Source: Blumeriella jaapii (taxonomy: Eukaryota > Ascomycota > Leotiomycetes > Helotiales > Drepanopezizaceae). Taken from it: DNA of 64,000 nucleotides. The position numbers were made by a program, and so were the translations under genes. The notes beneath the pieces are model-generated. The model saw nothing but the letters and a program-made list of their open reading frames with translations. It was not told the origin of the DNA and did no database searches. The stretch covers positions 930,001-994,000 of the forward strand of contig VWND01000073.1 of the NCBI GenBank assembly GCA_009599575.1. Reading direction: 5' to 3'. Below are positions 22,115 to 32,140 of this stretch, in pieces. How positions within the stretch are numbered: position 1 is the stretch's first letter; every line of letters starts with the position of its first letter.

Positions 22115-22400
22115 TTAAAACATTTTAAAAATAATAAAATAAAAGCATTTTTTTATTACCAAAAAGTTTTTATAAATAATAATATTTCCAACGTCGATTT
22201 TTATATTCCGTACAATTTTATTAAATTTAATAATATTTTTATTAACAATCGTATAAATTATTCGTTTATCGGTAATAATCGGAATATTATTAATTTCGGC
22301 TGTTTTCTGGTTTATGCAATTAATTTCGGCTTTATTATCGAATAAAACGAAGGCGGTCGTATTTTTTTTAAACATAATTTTTATCTTTGGCGTTTATAGC
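22115..22400 (-). pseudogene. E1 retropepsin
   Basis: The open stretch reads NTTAFVLFDNKAEINCINQK, then IPIITDKRIIYTIVNKNII, and ends KKCFYFIIFKMF. This is a retropepsin: L-F-D-S-G-A-E-x-N-x-I at the active site (Ser-Gly now Asn-Lys) and I-I-L/F-G-M-P at the C-terminal Gly block. Four E copies carry it. It sits between gag and RT as expected. Confidence 0.78.
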
Positions 22401-22479
22401 CGTGTAAAAACAGTTTCGTCGTTTTGATTTTTAAGTTTTTATAACGAGGATCAAAAAGCTGACTTTTTCCGAGGATTTT

Positions 22480-25180
22480 TTTTCATCGGCTAAATTAACC
22501 GCGGTATTGTAAATTTTTTTCTAATTTTTTTTCAATTTAAAATCGTTTTTTTCTCGAATGATTTTAACTTTTTCGTTTTTTTTTAATATAAAAATTTGTT
22601 TATTAATAATTTTGTCGAATCTTTTTTTATATTAAATAAATCGTTGAATTTTAATTTAATTTTTTGTTTTATAATCCTTTTAATAGCTTCGTCGACGGCT
22701 TCGAAGCTGATATATTTATCGATTTATTTTTCGCTTCGCATTAATAATAAGCGTTTAAAAGCTGGTACTTTCTGAATAATTTAAACCGGAATATCGGTAT
22801 CGATATCTTTTATATCGTCGTTAATTTTTTCTACCGTAAGCGTTCTTTTGATAGTTTTATCGGTTTCTTTTCGAATTCCAAAATCTTTTTTTCTTTCGAT
22901 TCTGACGTTTTTTTTCATATCAATTGATTTGGCGAATAAAACAGAAGCATTTTGCTTTTTTATAATTCGCTAGCTTAATTATACAACTATAATATTTGCA
23001 AATGCGATACTTGTATTAGCAATATGTATATTTGTCCTTTATTTATACATTTAAATTCTACTTATATTTAAAATAAGATTTTTCTTTTTAATTAGTACGC
23101 CTTTTGGAATATTTTTTTTTTATTAATAAAAATCGTTTTCGCATTCTTTTTGTTTTCCAAACAGTCGTCCCATTCCGTACCTTTCACTTTCAAGCGAATA
23201 ATATTTAATCAGCTTTAATTTTTAGTTTTAGTAAAAAAATCTATTCCTGCTTTCGTCGGTCCGAAGCAGATCGTTCCGTATTTATTAATATAACAAATAC
23301 TATTATTTATACAAAAATTAAATACTTTGCATTTTAAGCGAATTTAAAATTTTTCGCAATAAATTTCTTTGTTATTATAAAATTTATATTTAAGGTTATA
23401 AAATTTGTTTTAATAATTACTTCTACCATTTTAATAGCCGCGATTTTGATTTCCGCGTTGATTTCTTTTTTTTTTAATAATCGTTATTATAATTAATATT
23501 TCGCTAATCTTGATCGCTAACACGAAAAAATTGCTACTAGGCAGCTATTATTTTTACGATAGCTTAGCGAAGCTAATCGCTTCGCGCATTTTAAAAAAAA
23601 TAATTATTATAAAAGCTATTTTAATCGTTTTTATTATTCGAATTAACGTAAAAAAGTTTCTTCTGTTATTATATAAAATCTTCGATTTTATTTTAAAATT
23701 CTTAAATCTTAATATCGGTAAATTTTAATACGAAAGTTTCGATATTTTTATTAAGCTTTTCCAAGCTAATAAGTTTTACAAAACAATTAAATAATATAAT
23801 AATTGATTGTCTTTTGGCGATTTCGATAATTTTTAATGGTTGGGCATATTTCTGTATTAAAGCTTTTACGTTTTTTTTATAAATAAAAAAAAAAGATTTC
23901 TTTTAATCCATAGCTTCGATAATACGTTCGCTTTAATTTTATTTAAAAACGAATTTTATAAATTTGAAATACTAATCGAAGATTTTAAAGTTTTGTTTAT
24001 TAATTTTAAAATGCTTAATAGTTTTGTTGCGAATACTAGTTGAAAAGCCAAATAAAAATAATCTTTTCTGCTCGATTTCGCTTAAAACCTTTTTATTAAC
24101 GAAAACGTTAAAAACTTTCGTATAAATACGATAATAAGCCTTAAGTTCTTTGGCTTAGCGAATTATTATAACAAACTGTTTAAAAAAAGCGATAATATCG
24201 CGAATTTGCTAACGATCGTAATTTTGAAATTCCGATTTCAAAGCTTTAACTAGCTTGCGCCAATTTCGAGCCTTAATAGCCTTTTATTTATTTATCGATT
24301 TAATAATATTTTTAATAATTGGGTTAATAGCGAAAAAATTTGTCGAATATTTCAATTTTAAAAACTCCGAAATCCTCGCAGGTTTTTTTATATTTTTCGA
24401 TAAAATCGGTAATATTGGCGCTATTAAATAAAAATGCATCAAAAAAGCCAGGAAAAAGCATGCGGCCTCGCATAAAAAAACGAAAAGCGTTATTATTTAT
24501 AGTATTAATAAAAGTATTAATAAAATTTAAATTAAACGAATAAGTGTTTTTTAAAATTGCAGGTTAAAAATTTTTAATATAAAATAAATCGTTTTTAATA
24601 AAGGAGCTATCAAAAAAGTTTTTGTGTTTTTTAAAAAAATTAAATAAAATAAAATTGCGTTTAAACATTTAAATAATATATTAAAAAACTTATTTTTTGG
24701 TAAATTAACTGAATTAATATAATATTGCTATATAATTTACGGTTTCGATATTCCGTAGCTCAAGCCAATACACGTATAGCCATTTTCTTACTATTTTTAA
24801 TAAAAAGCCGCAAATTGTAATTGCTATAATTATAAAGCGTAAAATCAAAAAGTTAAATTTTCGCTAAGCGTTTGATCAAAAAAAATCTAATTTAAAAAAG
24901 CCGAACGCAGCGATCGAAGCGTATAAACTAATATTCGATTTGTTATTTTTAAATAAAAAAGCGATTTTCGAGCTTTAAATTTCGCACGGTTCAGAATTGC
25001 CTGACCGTAATTTCAAACGTTTTTAAAATATATTGCATTTTTGTAATTTAATAATTATACGCAAAATAAAAAAAGCTATTAAAAATCCTTTATATAATAC
25101 AGCTGCGAATAATATTATATAAAAAGTCCTTTAAGCCGTAATAGCGAAATATCGAAGTCGATCTTAACTGCGAATTTAAA
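22480..25180 (-). pseudogene. E1 gag
   Basis: Minus-strand gag matched to E2 and E4. The capsid stretch (about 24290-24420) corresponds to SANITDFIEKYKKI and FGVFKTEIFDRLSRYYNP in the sister copies, resembling fungal gypsy gags (F-x-x-x-N-V-T-E-F-L-x-x-Y-x-x-L). A Cys-containing segment near 23270-23430 reads YCEKF and then FNFCINNSICYINKYGTICF, a possible zinc module that is not a plain CX2CX4HX4C. The N-terminal part near 24900-25060 includes ALGPSELDFF-like residues. Many stops. Confidence 0.7.
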
Positions 25181-25188
25181 AAATGCAT

Positions 25189-25413
25189 TGTGACAGCTGG
25201 CTTAGGGGTGATCATAGTGAATGATATGGGCCGAAAGATACGCGTGTACGTTGAATACTAAGATAAAAAGCTCTAAGGTAAACGGGAGCTCTGAACTATT
25301 AAATACAGGTTGGTAAGGGTCCGTGCGCAAACCATCCTACCACTGGCAATTACTACTGGCAATTACCACTAGCAATTACCACTGGCAATTTACCACCGGC
25401 CAGAATCGTAACA
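25189..25413 (-). repeat. D 3' LTR (225 bp)
   Basis: On the element strand it starts TGTTACGATTCTGGCC and ends AGCTGTCACA. The U3 part (25346-25400) has five or so 12-bp units of the type aattgccagtgg. A TATTTAATAG box precedes ATCTTAGTATT by about 31 bases. Confidence 0.95.
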
Positions 25414-25430
25414 CTACCCCCCCCTTTTAA
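25414..25430 (-). promoter_or_regulatory. D polypurine tract
   Basis: On the minus strand, TAAAAGGGGGGGGTAG directly precedes the 3' LTR. It is the most G-rich such tract in the window and appears intact. Confidence 0.85.
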
Positions 25431-25499
25431 AGAACTGGTTCCCAGATCTGAAGCCGTAGAACCCAACCCGTATTTCCTTCCATATTTTCAACCCATCAG

Positions 25500-25645
25500 G
25501 CAGACGTAGGTTGCCAGCCATTTTGTCGCAAAAGCAGGCGTAGGTTGCCAGCCGTTTTAATCGTATAAGCAAGGGTAAGTTGCCAGCCGTTTTAATCGTA
25601 TAAGCAGAGGTAGGTTGCTAGCCATTATTTGCAGTCAGGTGCAAG
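25500..25645. repeat. D internal tandem repeat 1 (34-35 bp, four units)
   Basis: The phrase taggttgccagcc, or a one-base variant, recurs at 25507, 25541, 25576 and 25611, with taatcgtataagca between later units. Periods are 34, 35 and 35 bp. The last unit is incomplete. Confidence 0.9.
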
Positions 25646-25840
25646 CTCGTAGGTCGACAAGCTTATCGAAAAGGTCGAATCGTATTAAATGGTATGCAGT
25701 TAAGTGCAAGCTTTGATAGCAGTTAAAATGCGAGCTCGTAGATCGACAGGCTTATCGAAAAGGTCGAATCGTATTAAATAGTATGCAGTTAAGTGCAAGC
25801 TCTGATAAATCGACAGACTCAGCGAAAAGGTCGAATCGTT
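25641..25840. repeat. D internal repeat 2 (three units of uneven spacing)
   Basis: Blocks with gtcgacaagcttatcgaaaa, gatcgacaggcttatcgaaa and aatcgacagactcagcgaaa each lead into aggtcgaatcg. The first two share a longer unit ending gtatgcagttaagtgcaagc. Spacings are 89 and about 66 bp. Confidence 0.88.
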
Positions 25841-26069
25841 GAAAAAAAAAGGGTTTCGAATTGCAGAAGCAAGTCGAAATGAGAGACGGGCTCCAGCTTT
25901 TTCTGGAAACAAGATCAATGGAAAGGAATATTAATCGAAGCACCGACGAACACATCGTCGGTACGAGTGGCGTAAAAAGTACGAATTGCAAAAGCAGATC
26001 GAGTTTTTAACCGTAGATACAAAGCTTCCCAGCTAAATACAAAGCTTCTCAGCGGAGTATATGTGTTTG

Positions 26070-26081
26070 ACCTTAGTATTA
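26070..26081 (-). promoter_or_regulatory. D candidate self-priming primer-binding site
   Basis: One base after the 5' LTR the element strand reads AATACTAAGGT. In RNA this pairs over 11 bases (one G-U) with AUCUUAGUAUU from the LTR (26147-26157), which lies about 31 bases after a TATTTAATA box, where transcription would start. No tRNA-type TGG is present. Self-priming is inferred. Confidence 0.6.
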
Positions 26082-26306
26082 TGTGACAGCTGGCTTAAGG
26101 ATGATCATGGTGAATGATATGGGCCGAAAAATACGCGTGTACGTTGAATACTAAGATGAAAAGCTCTAAGATAAACGGGAGCTCTGAACTATTAAATACA
26201 GGTTGGTAGGGGTCCGTGCGCAAACCATCCTACCACTGGCAATTACTACTGGCAATTACCACTAGCAATTACCACTGGCAATTTACCACCGGCCAGAATC
26301 GTAACA
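26082..26306 (-). repeat. D 5' LTR (225 bp)
   Basis: Same length and ends as the left copy. All seven differences lie in the first 130 bases (26082-26210). The tgcat duplication follows at 26307. Confidence 0.95.
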
Positions 26307-26367
26307 TGCATCGGCGAATATATAAAAACAAAACACCGAAGTTTGAATCCCTGCGTAAATTATTAAA

Positions 26368-26637
26368 TATAAAAATAAATAAAAAAAACCAAACTAATAC
26401 GGCCATATATCGGTAAATAAAATAATTTAGGAAATCTCTAGAAAAAACTAAAAAAAAAAAAAAAAATAAATAAATAAAAATATAAATTGAATTGCGTGCC
26501 TATGGTACTATCTAAGGAAATGCCTTGCTTTTATACCTATTAAAAATAGTCAATGGCAGGGGGTCTCGGAGGGGTCCATGCCTCGACCATAGCTAAAACT
26601 ACCAGCTTCCATCAATACAAGGTATCACCGTTTTACA
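26368..26637 (-). repeat. E1 5' LTR (270 bp)
   Basis: On the element strand it starts CTGTAAAACGG (TGTAAAACGG at 26637) and ends TTTTTATA (consensus TTTTACA), giving TGTAAAA/TTTTACA ends. A TATA box ggtataaaagc sits about 105 bases in. An A-rich tract (26447-26483) varies in length between E LTRs. The outer 110 bases are little mutated. Leader sequence (26312-26367) separates it from D. Confidence 0.92.
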
Positions 26638-27340
26638 GTATACGATTTTTACGAATTAAACGATTAAATTAATAGTTTTTATAAGTATTTTCGTTACACG
26701 TAGTAAACCGATTGGAATTTAAATTGCCGTTATATTTCGAAATCGTGGATTAAATATTAAATGGTCGTAGCCGGAAAACAAATTGAAAAGAAAGGCGATC
26801 GTCAGTTTTGCGAATTCGTTTAAAAATTAATCGATATTAAATGGCATATTAGCGTTTCGTATCGTTATTCTGTTTATTTCGACGATTGCGATAATAAGTT
26901 TGTAAATGCTTTTTTTTTTAATAACGATAAACTATTTATTTTTATATAAGCCGTAGCAAAATTCGAAGATTTTTTGCTTAATTTGTTTTTTTAGCATTTC
27001 GATTATTTTATTTTGGAAAATTTTAAAAATTAAAAAGGTTTTTTCTTGCCAGATTTCGTACGGTATAGTTTTAATATCGATATAAAGCGTAATATCAAAG
27101 CTAAATTGGCTTATTTCGGTAAAATCGAAGATTATAGCTTTTTTTCGGTTGCGTAAAACTTCGTACAAAACCTTTTTTTTTTTTGGCAGAAATTGGGTTT
27201 CGATTATTAAATTATCAAATCGTTTTTTTGTAAATCGGCTGCCAGGTAATAAGCTAAAAAATCGGCCGATAATAAATCTTTCGAATTCGCTAATAATTAA
27301 TTATAATAGTTTTATTGCTTTATCTTTTTTAAATTAATCG
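26638..27340 (-). pseudogene. E3 reverse transcriptase, N-terminal part
   Basis: The open stretch 26932-27168 reads IPYEIWQEKTFLIFKIFQNK and ends KIFEFCYGLYKNK. It matches the E1 RT start at 21156-21398 position for position. E1 interrupts it at 26638, just before the YxDD box. G-to-A and C-to-T changes differ from those of E1. Confidence 0.8.
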
Positions 27341-27759
27341 TTTATTTTTCCGAAAATATTTTTATCGGATTTGCTAAAATTTACGGATCGTATTTTATTA
27401 GCTTTACGCTTGTAAAAAGTGCTGATATTAATATAAAAAGATAGGGTATATGAATCGGGTTTGTTTAATACGAAAACGAAGTTTTCGGAACTTTTATTTC
27501 CGAGTTAATAGCTAAAAATGTTAATATTAGCTAATTTTACTCGCGGTGTTATTTCGATTAGCGACGTAAGTGTTTTTAGCCGAGTATTTTCCAGGTTTTG
27601 TTATAGCTTAGCGTTTATTTTGGAATTAAAACCGGCTATTCGTTTTTTAATAAAACGTCGATTAAAAAGACTTTATCGCCGGCGACGGTGATTTGATTTT
27701 AAAAAAACCGGTTTTAGTTTTAGAAAAAAGCTTTTATTTGGCCGTTTTCGGTATATTTG

Positions 27760-28060
27760 AAGCTGACGAAATTTTTCAGAATTTAAAGCATTTTAAAAAT
27801 AATAAAATAAAAGCATTTTTTTATTATTAAAAAGTTTTTATAAATAATAATATTTTTAACGTCGATTTTTATATTTTGTATAATTTTATTAAATTTAATC
27901 GTGTTTTTATTAACGGTGGTATAAATTATTCGTTTGTCGGTGATAATCGGGATATTATTGGCTTCGGCTGTTTTCTGGTTTATTTTCGGTTTTATTGTCG
28001 AATAGAGCGAGGGCGGTTGTACTTTTTTTAAGCATAATTTTTATTTTTAGCGCTTTTATA
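27760..28060 (-). pseudogene. E3 retropepsin
   Basis: Colinear with the E1 protease at 22115-22400. The active-site segment (about 27990-28015) has the same L-F-D/N-x-x-A-E order with further substitutions, and the I-I-x-x-M block lies near 27770. Interrupted by stops. Confidence 0.65.
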
Positions 28061-28149
28061 GCAGTGTAAAAGCAGTTTCGTCGTTTTGACTTTTGGGTTT
28101 TTATAATAAAAGCCAAAAAGCTGATTTTTTCCGAAGATTTTTTCCTATC

Positions 28150-29596
28150 GGCTAAATTAATTGCGATGTTATAAATTTCTTTTAGTTTTTTTTTAATTTA
28201 AAATCGTTTTCTTTTCGAATGATTTTAACTTTTTCGTTTTTTTTTTTTATAAAAATTTGTTTATTAATAATTTTGTCGAATTTTTTTCCTGTGTTAAATA
28301 AATCGTTGAATTTCAATTTAAATTTTTGTTTTATAATTTTTTTAATAGTTTCGTCGACGGCTTCGGAGCTGATATATTTGTCGATTTATTTCTCGTTTCG
28401 CATTAATAATGGGCGCTTAAAAGCTGGTACTTTCTGAATAATTTGAACCGAAATGTCGGTGTCGATATTTTTTATATTATCGTTAATTTCTTTTATTATA
28501 GGCGTTTTTCTGATAGTTTTATCGGATCTTTTTCGAATTTTAAAATTTTTTTTTTTTCGATTTTAACGTTTTTTTTTATTTTAATTAATTTGGCGAATAG
28601 GACAGAAATATTTTGCTTTTTTATGATTCGCTGGTTTGATTATGCAGCTATAATATTTGCAGATGCGATAATTGCATTAGTAATACATGTATTTATTTTT
28701 TATTTATATATTTAAACTTTATTTACGCTTAGAATAAAGGTTTTCTTTTTGATTAGTACGTTTTTTGGAATGTTTTTTTTTTATTAATAAAAATCGTTTT
28801 TGCATTTTTTTTGTTTTTTAAACAGTCGTTTTATTTCGTACTTTTTATTTTTAAACGAATAATATTTAATTAGTTTTAATTTTCAGCTTTGTTAAAAAGG
28901 CTTATTTCTGTTTTCGTCGGGCCGAAGCAAATCGCTTCGTATTTATTAATATAGCAAATATTATTGTTTATATAAAAATTAAATGCTTTGTATTTAAAGC
29001 GAATATAAGGTTTTTCGCAGTGAATTTTTTTATTATTACAAAACTTATATTTAGAGCCATAAGGTCTGTTTTAATAATTATTTTTATTATTTTGATAATC
29101 GCGATTTTGGTTTTCGCGTTGGTTTTTTTTTTTTTTTGATAATCGTTATTATAGTTAATATTTCGCTGATTTTGATCGCTAATATAAAAAGATTGCTATT
29201 AGGCAGTTATTATTTTTACGATAGCTTGGCGAAGTTAATCGCTTCGCGCATTTTAAAAGGAATAATTGTTATAAAAGCTATTTTAATCGTTTTTATTATC
29301 CGAGTTAACGTAAAAAAGTTTTTTTTGTTACTGCATAAAACCTTCGATTTTGCTTTGAAGTTTTTAAATTTTAATATCGGTAAATTTTAATACGAAAGTT
29401 TCGATATTTTTATTAAGCTTTTCCAAATTAATAAATTTTGCAGAACGATTGAATAATATAATAATTAATTATCTTTTGGCGATTTCGGTAACTTTTAGTA
29501 GCTGGGCATATTTTTGTATTAAAGCTTTTACGTTTTTTTTGTAAATGAAGAAGGGAGATTTCTTTTGGTTTATAATTTTAATAGTACGTTCGCTTT
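28150..29596 (-). pseudogene. E3 gag, C-terminal part
   Basis: Colinear with E1 22480-23960. The Cys-containing segment lies near 28900-29060 (tcgggccgaagcaaatcgct region, FGP-T-x-x motif). B2 entered gag at 29597; the N-terminal part is at 53288-54580. Confidence 0.7.
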
Positions 29597-29601
29597 GGTT
29601 T

Positions 29602-29866
29602 TGTGACGATCTAATCAGTCGGAGGGCTGGGAGATCAGTCAACTGGTCGCCGTGTTCATATGGTATAAAACGAGCCTTTGGTTCTGTAACAAAAATATTC
29701 ATTTAGAATCAACAATTGCAAAAGGCAGAAGTTGCTAAAAAAAGAGGGTTTTATATATATAAATAGTTTTCACAGTTGATGGAAAAATCCACCAGGAGAC
29801 CAGAAAGCTTGCAGCTATACGTAGTTGCAAAGGTGATACGAGGAACAAAAAAAATAAGTCGTTACA
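29602..29866 (-). repeat. B2 3' LTR (265 bp)
   Basis: Plus-strand start tgtgacgatctaatcag, end aagtcgttaca. The outer end (29602-29670) keeps its C and G (ggagggctgggagatcagtc) while the inner half is more converted. The polypurine tract complement (ctatccttccgtccg) follows at 29867. Confidence 0.93.
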
Positions 29867-31421
29867 CTATCCTTCCGTCCGAAAAAAGCGCGCCTTCGAG
29901 CTTTTATCCATTGGTACGTCGCTATCCAAATAATCGTACGAATTTAAACTTTCGGAATACGCTTTTAGCCAGTTTATAAGTTTTGCAAAAGAATCGGGAA
30001 GCTTTTTATACGTCAAATAAAAGTCGCGCATTTTTAAAAAAGCGTATATAAAATCAGACGCGAAATACCACGTGAAATCTTTATTTAAATTTATTTAAAA
30101 AGCTTTGTATTAAAGGGTTTTTCGTTGCATTCGATAGGCGATCAATTTTTCGATTTCGTATTTAAGCTTATTAATTATATTAATAGATTTAAAGGCTGAA
30201 TTAATTTGATTTGGAAACGCGTCGTTAGCTGCTTTACGCAGTCGATTAACGTGAAAAATTAAATGTACGTTTATAATATTAAAAAGGTTTAGCTTAAAAG
30301 CGTTATCGAAAATTTTGGTTATAATTTTAAAAAGGCCGTTTGTAAAATTGTCGAGCTTGCGAAAGGGCCGGAAAATCGGAAATAAACGTATATCGAATTA
30401 TACGTAGTCGCCAACGTTAAAATCGATCGCGCGGCGAAACTTATTCGCATTTTTTTTTATTTTATCGTAGGCTTATTAAAAATGCGATTTGGCGAGGTTT
30501 CAAGCGTCGTAATAGCGGCGAGCGTACGCACGAGCTTCGTTTGCGTTTAGCTTATATAAAAGGTTGGAAAAAAAAAATATCGAGCTTCCAGTTTCAATTG
30601 GTATAAAAAGTATAATCGTATACAATTTCAAAAAGTAAAAGACTATTTAAACTTTTGTAAAAAAAAATTATTTAAACGAAATCTATTATTAAAAAAAATT
30701 CGTTTTAATCGTTTTAATAAAAATTCACGAAAAATCGAAAGCGTTTTTGCAGATATTAATTGTAAATTTCGGTCTGACCGTCGGTTTCAAAATAAGCGGC
30801 TATCGAAAGCTTTAATTACGTACCGAATATTTTGTTTAATTTAAACCAGAAAATAAATTAATATTAAGGGTCACGATCGCTAATAATATTTTTTAAAAAG
30901 CTAAAATACTTATATACGTGGAATATTTATAACTTAGCGAAATTTCGAACGTTGATATTTTTATAACAGAAAATCGAAATAATTTGCTTGGAAAAGCGAT
31001 TTATTATTACAAATACGTTATCGTAATCGTATTTGTTTTTATTAAAGCTGCAAAAGTTTATTATAACGTATTTCCAAAAATGGTCAGAAACAAAAAAAAG
31101 CTGAAAAAGGCCGGGGCGCTTATTTTTTAAAACAAAACTTTTTCGATAAACGTAGCAATTGCGATAATATTATTTTACGAAAGCTGTTATATTTCGCTAA
31201 TAATATTAATTCGAAATTAATTGCGTAGTTTTGCGAGCGTTGAAATAAACGGTAGAGATTTGGTCGTATATTTTTCGTACAAAAGCCAAACGAAAATAAT
31301 CGACGTTTAATATTATTAAACGACCGTAATATAGCAATAAATCGCGTTCAAATATATACGAAATATTATTAGCGTCGTTTTTTTTCGTAGCGTTTCGTAC
31401 AGCTTTTTTTCGAAGGGCTAT
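29867..31421 (-). pseudogene. B2 integrase and chromodomain-like tail
   Basis: Mirrors B1 9720-11272. The integrase zinc region (31206-31421) reads YDQISTVYFNARKTTQLI as in B1. The core follows (SDRG-like block near 30870, TDGQTE-like near 30775), then the chromodomain-like tail near 29900-30190. F1 splits the reading frame at 31421. Stops throughout. Confidence 0.8.
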
Positions 31422-31596
31422 TGTTAAGGGGTGCGAACGAGCAGAAGGTTCGTAGGTGATTTGCATTAACTACGGGGTTTTTAAATTAGAGGTGTCGCGA
31501 AGTCTAAAATACAATGTGTACGGGCTCCGATGTTACGTAATAACAACGTGATTTTCGGACTACGTGATTAACGAACTGATATTTCATTCTTTTATA
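31422..31596 (-). repeat. F1 3' LTR (175 bp)
   Basis: Plus strand starts tgttaaggggtgcg and ends ttcttttata (CCCCTCACA converted). The outer half is close to the 5' LTR sequence; the inner half is RIP-converted, including both CACGTG boxes (now tacgta and tacgtg). Confidence 0.93.
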
Positions 31597-31929
31597 TATG
31601 GTCCTTTTTTTTATTTTTTATTTAATTTTTTCGTCGTCGGAATCTATTTTTATAAATCGAGCTTTGTTCGCGAAGCGTTTTTATAAACGAATGCGGGGTT
31701 TAGCTAGAATAATAAAAAAAATGGTAGAAAAGGCAGGCTTTTTTAGTTTCGGAAGCAAAATAATTAATTTTTTTGTAATAGAAAAGAAATTAATAGCAGT
31801 TTTTTTGTGTTTAGTAACGGTTGTAAAAGCTTTTTTTAGTAGTAAAGGCTCGTTTTCGTTATTTATCGATTTAGCACGTTTTTTGTTAGCAATTTTGGCT
31901 TTAGCCAGTTCTGCTTTGGTCGGATAAGA

Positions 31930-32140
31930 TTTTTAAAAAAAACGTGTAGCGAATTCAGCTATAAAATTATATACGTTAACAACGTTTTTTAATAGTTTTT
32001 AAAATTGGTTTTCGGCGTTATAGCCACGTTATTATATTAGATAAAAAAAATTAAGGTTTCGTTTAAAATCGAAAATAGCGTTTATAGCTTATAATAAACT
32101 TTCGTTTGCGTCGATAAAAACAAATGGAAGAGGAGGGTTT
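31930..32140 (-). pseudogene. F1 chromodomain-like tail
   Basis: The frame reads FIDANESLL, then AINAIFDFKRNLNFFYLI and a degraded K-W-K-G-Y-N. This matches the chromodomain start (E-W-E-V-x-x-I-L-D-S-K/R...YLIKWKG). It lies between integrase and the 3' LTR. F2 repeats it at about 61750-61920. The open frame at 31598-31927 on the plus strand is the antisense shadow of the C-terminal extension. Confidence 0.68.

Larger units (their letters stand above)
25189..26306 (-). mobile_element. Element D: complete non-autonomous LTR retrotransposon (1,118 bp)
   Basis: Two 225-bp LTRs (25189-25413 and 26082-26306) bound a 668-bp interior with no coding frame. The target duplication tgcat is exact (25184-25188 and 26307-26311), and the empty site aaatgcatcggcg exists in E3 and E4. 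LTR ends are TGTTAC/GTNACA. A polypurine tract and a candidate primer site lie in the right places. LTR start, U3 repeats and 5' leader match family A, so D is a TRIM-like derivative of A that would need proteins from elsewhere. It is far less mutated than its surroundings. The LTRs differ at 7 of 225 sites, all G/A on the plus strand. Confidence 0.95.
16864..26637 (-). mobile_element. Retrotransposon E1 (long Ty3/gypsy family E), 5' part
   Basis: Colinear with the complete E2. From right to left: 5' LTR (26368-26637), leader interrupted by D, gag, protease, RT, RNase H, integrase, spacer and the N-terminal part of the extra frame, cut at 16864 by A2. The 3' remainder lies left of the window. 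At the right end, 26638 onward is RT sequence of another E copy (E3), so E1 inserted into E3; the expected duplication is gtata (26638-26642). All reading frames are interrupted. Confidence 0.92.
26638..29601 (-). mobile_element. Retrotransposon E3, internal part left of B2
   Basis: A second minus-strand E copy. From 29601 leftward it holds the C-terminal part of gag, protease and RT, and is cut at 26638 by E1. It resumes right of B2 at 53288. The shared ggttt duplication at 29597-29601 and 53283-53287 joins the two parts. The 3' part lies left of E1, outside the window. E3 is therefore older than E1 and B2. Confidence 0.92.

Noticed and set aside
25500..25840. Regular repeats resembling a CRISPR array
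   Set aside because: Units are adjacent tandem copies without unique spacers of constant length, inside a eukaryotic LTR element.
28219..28715. Hydrophobic open frames suggesting membrane proteins
   Set aside because: They are antisense to E3 gag. Phe/Ile-rich translation is typical of T-rich converted DNA.
31598..31927. Open frame of 109 codons with hydrophobic stretches
   Set aside because: It is antisense to the F1 C-terminal coding region. F2 has a shorter version with changed residues.
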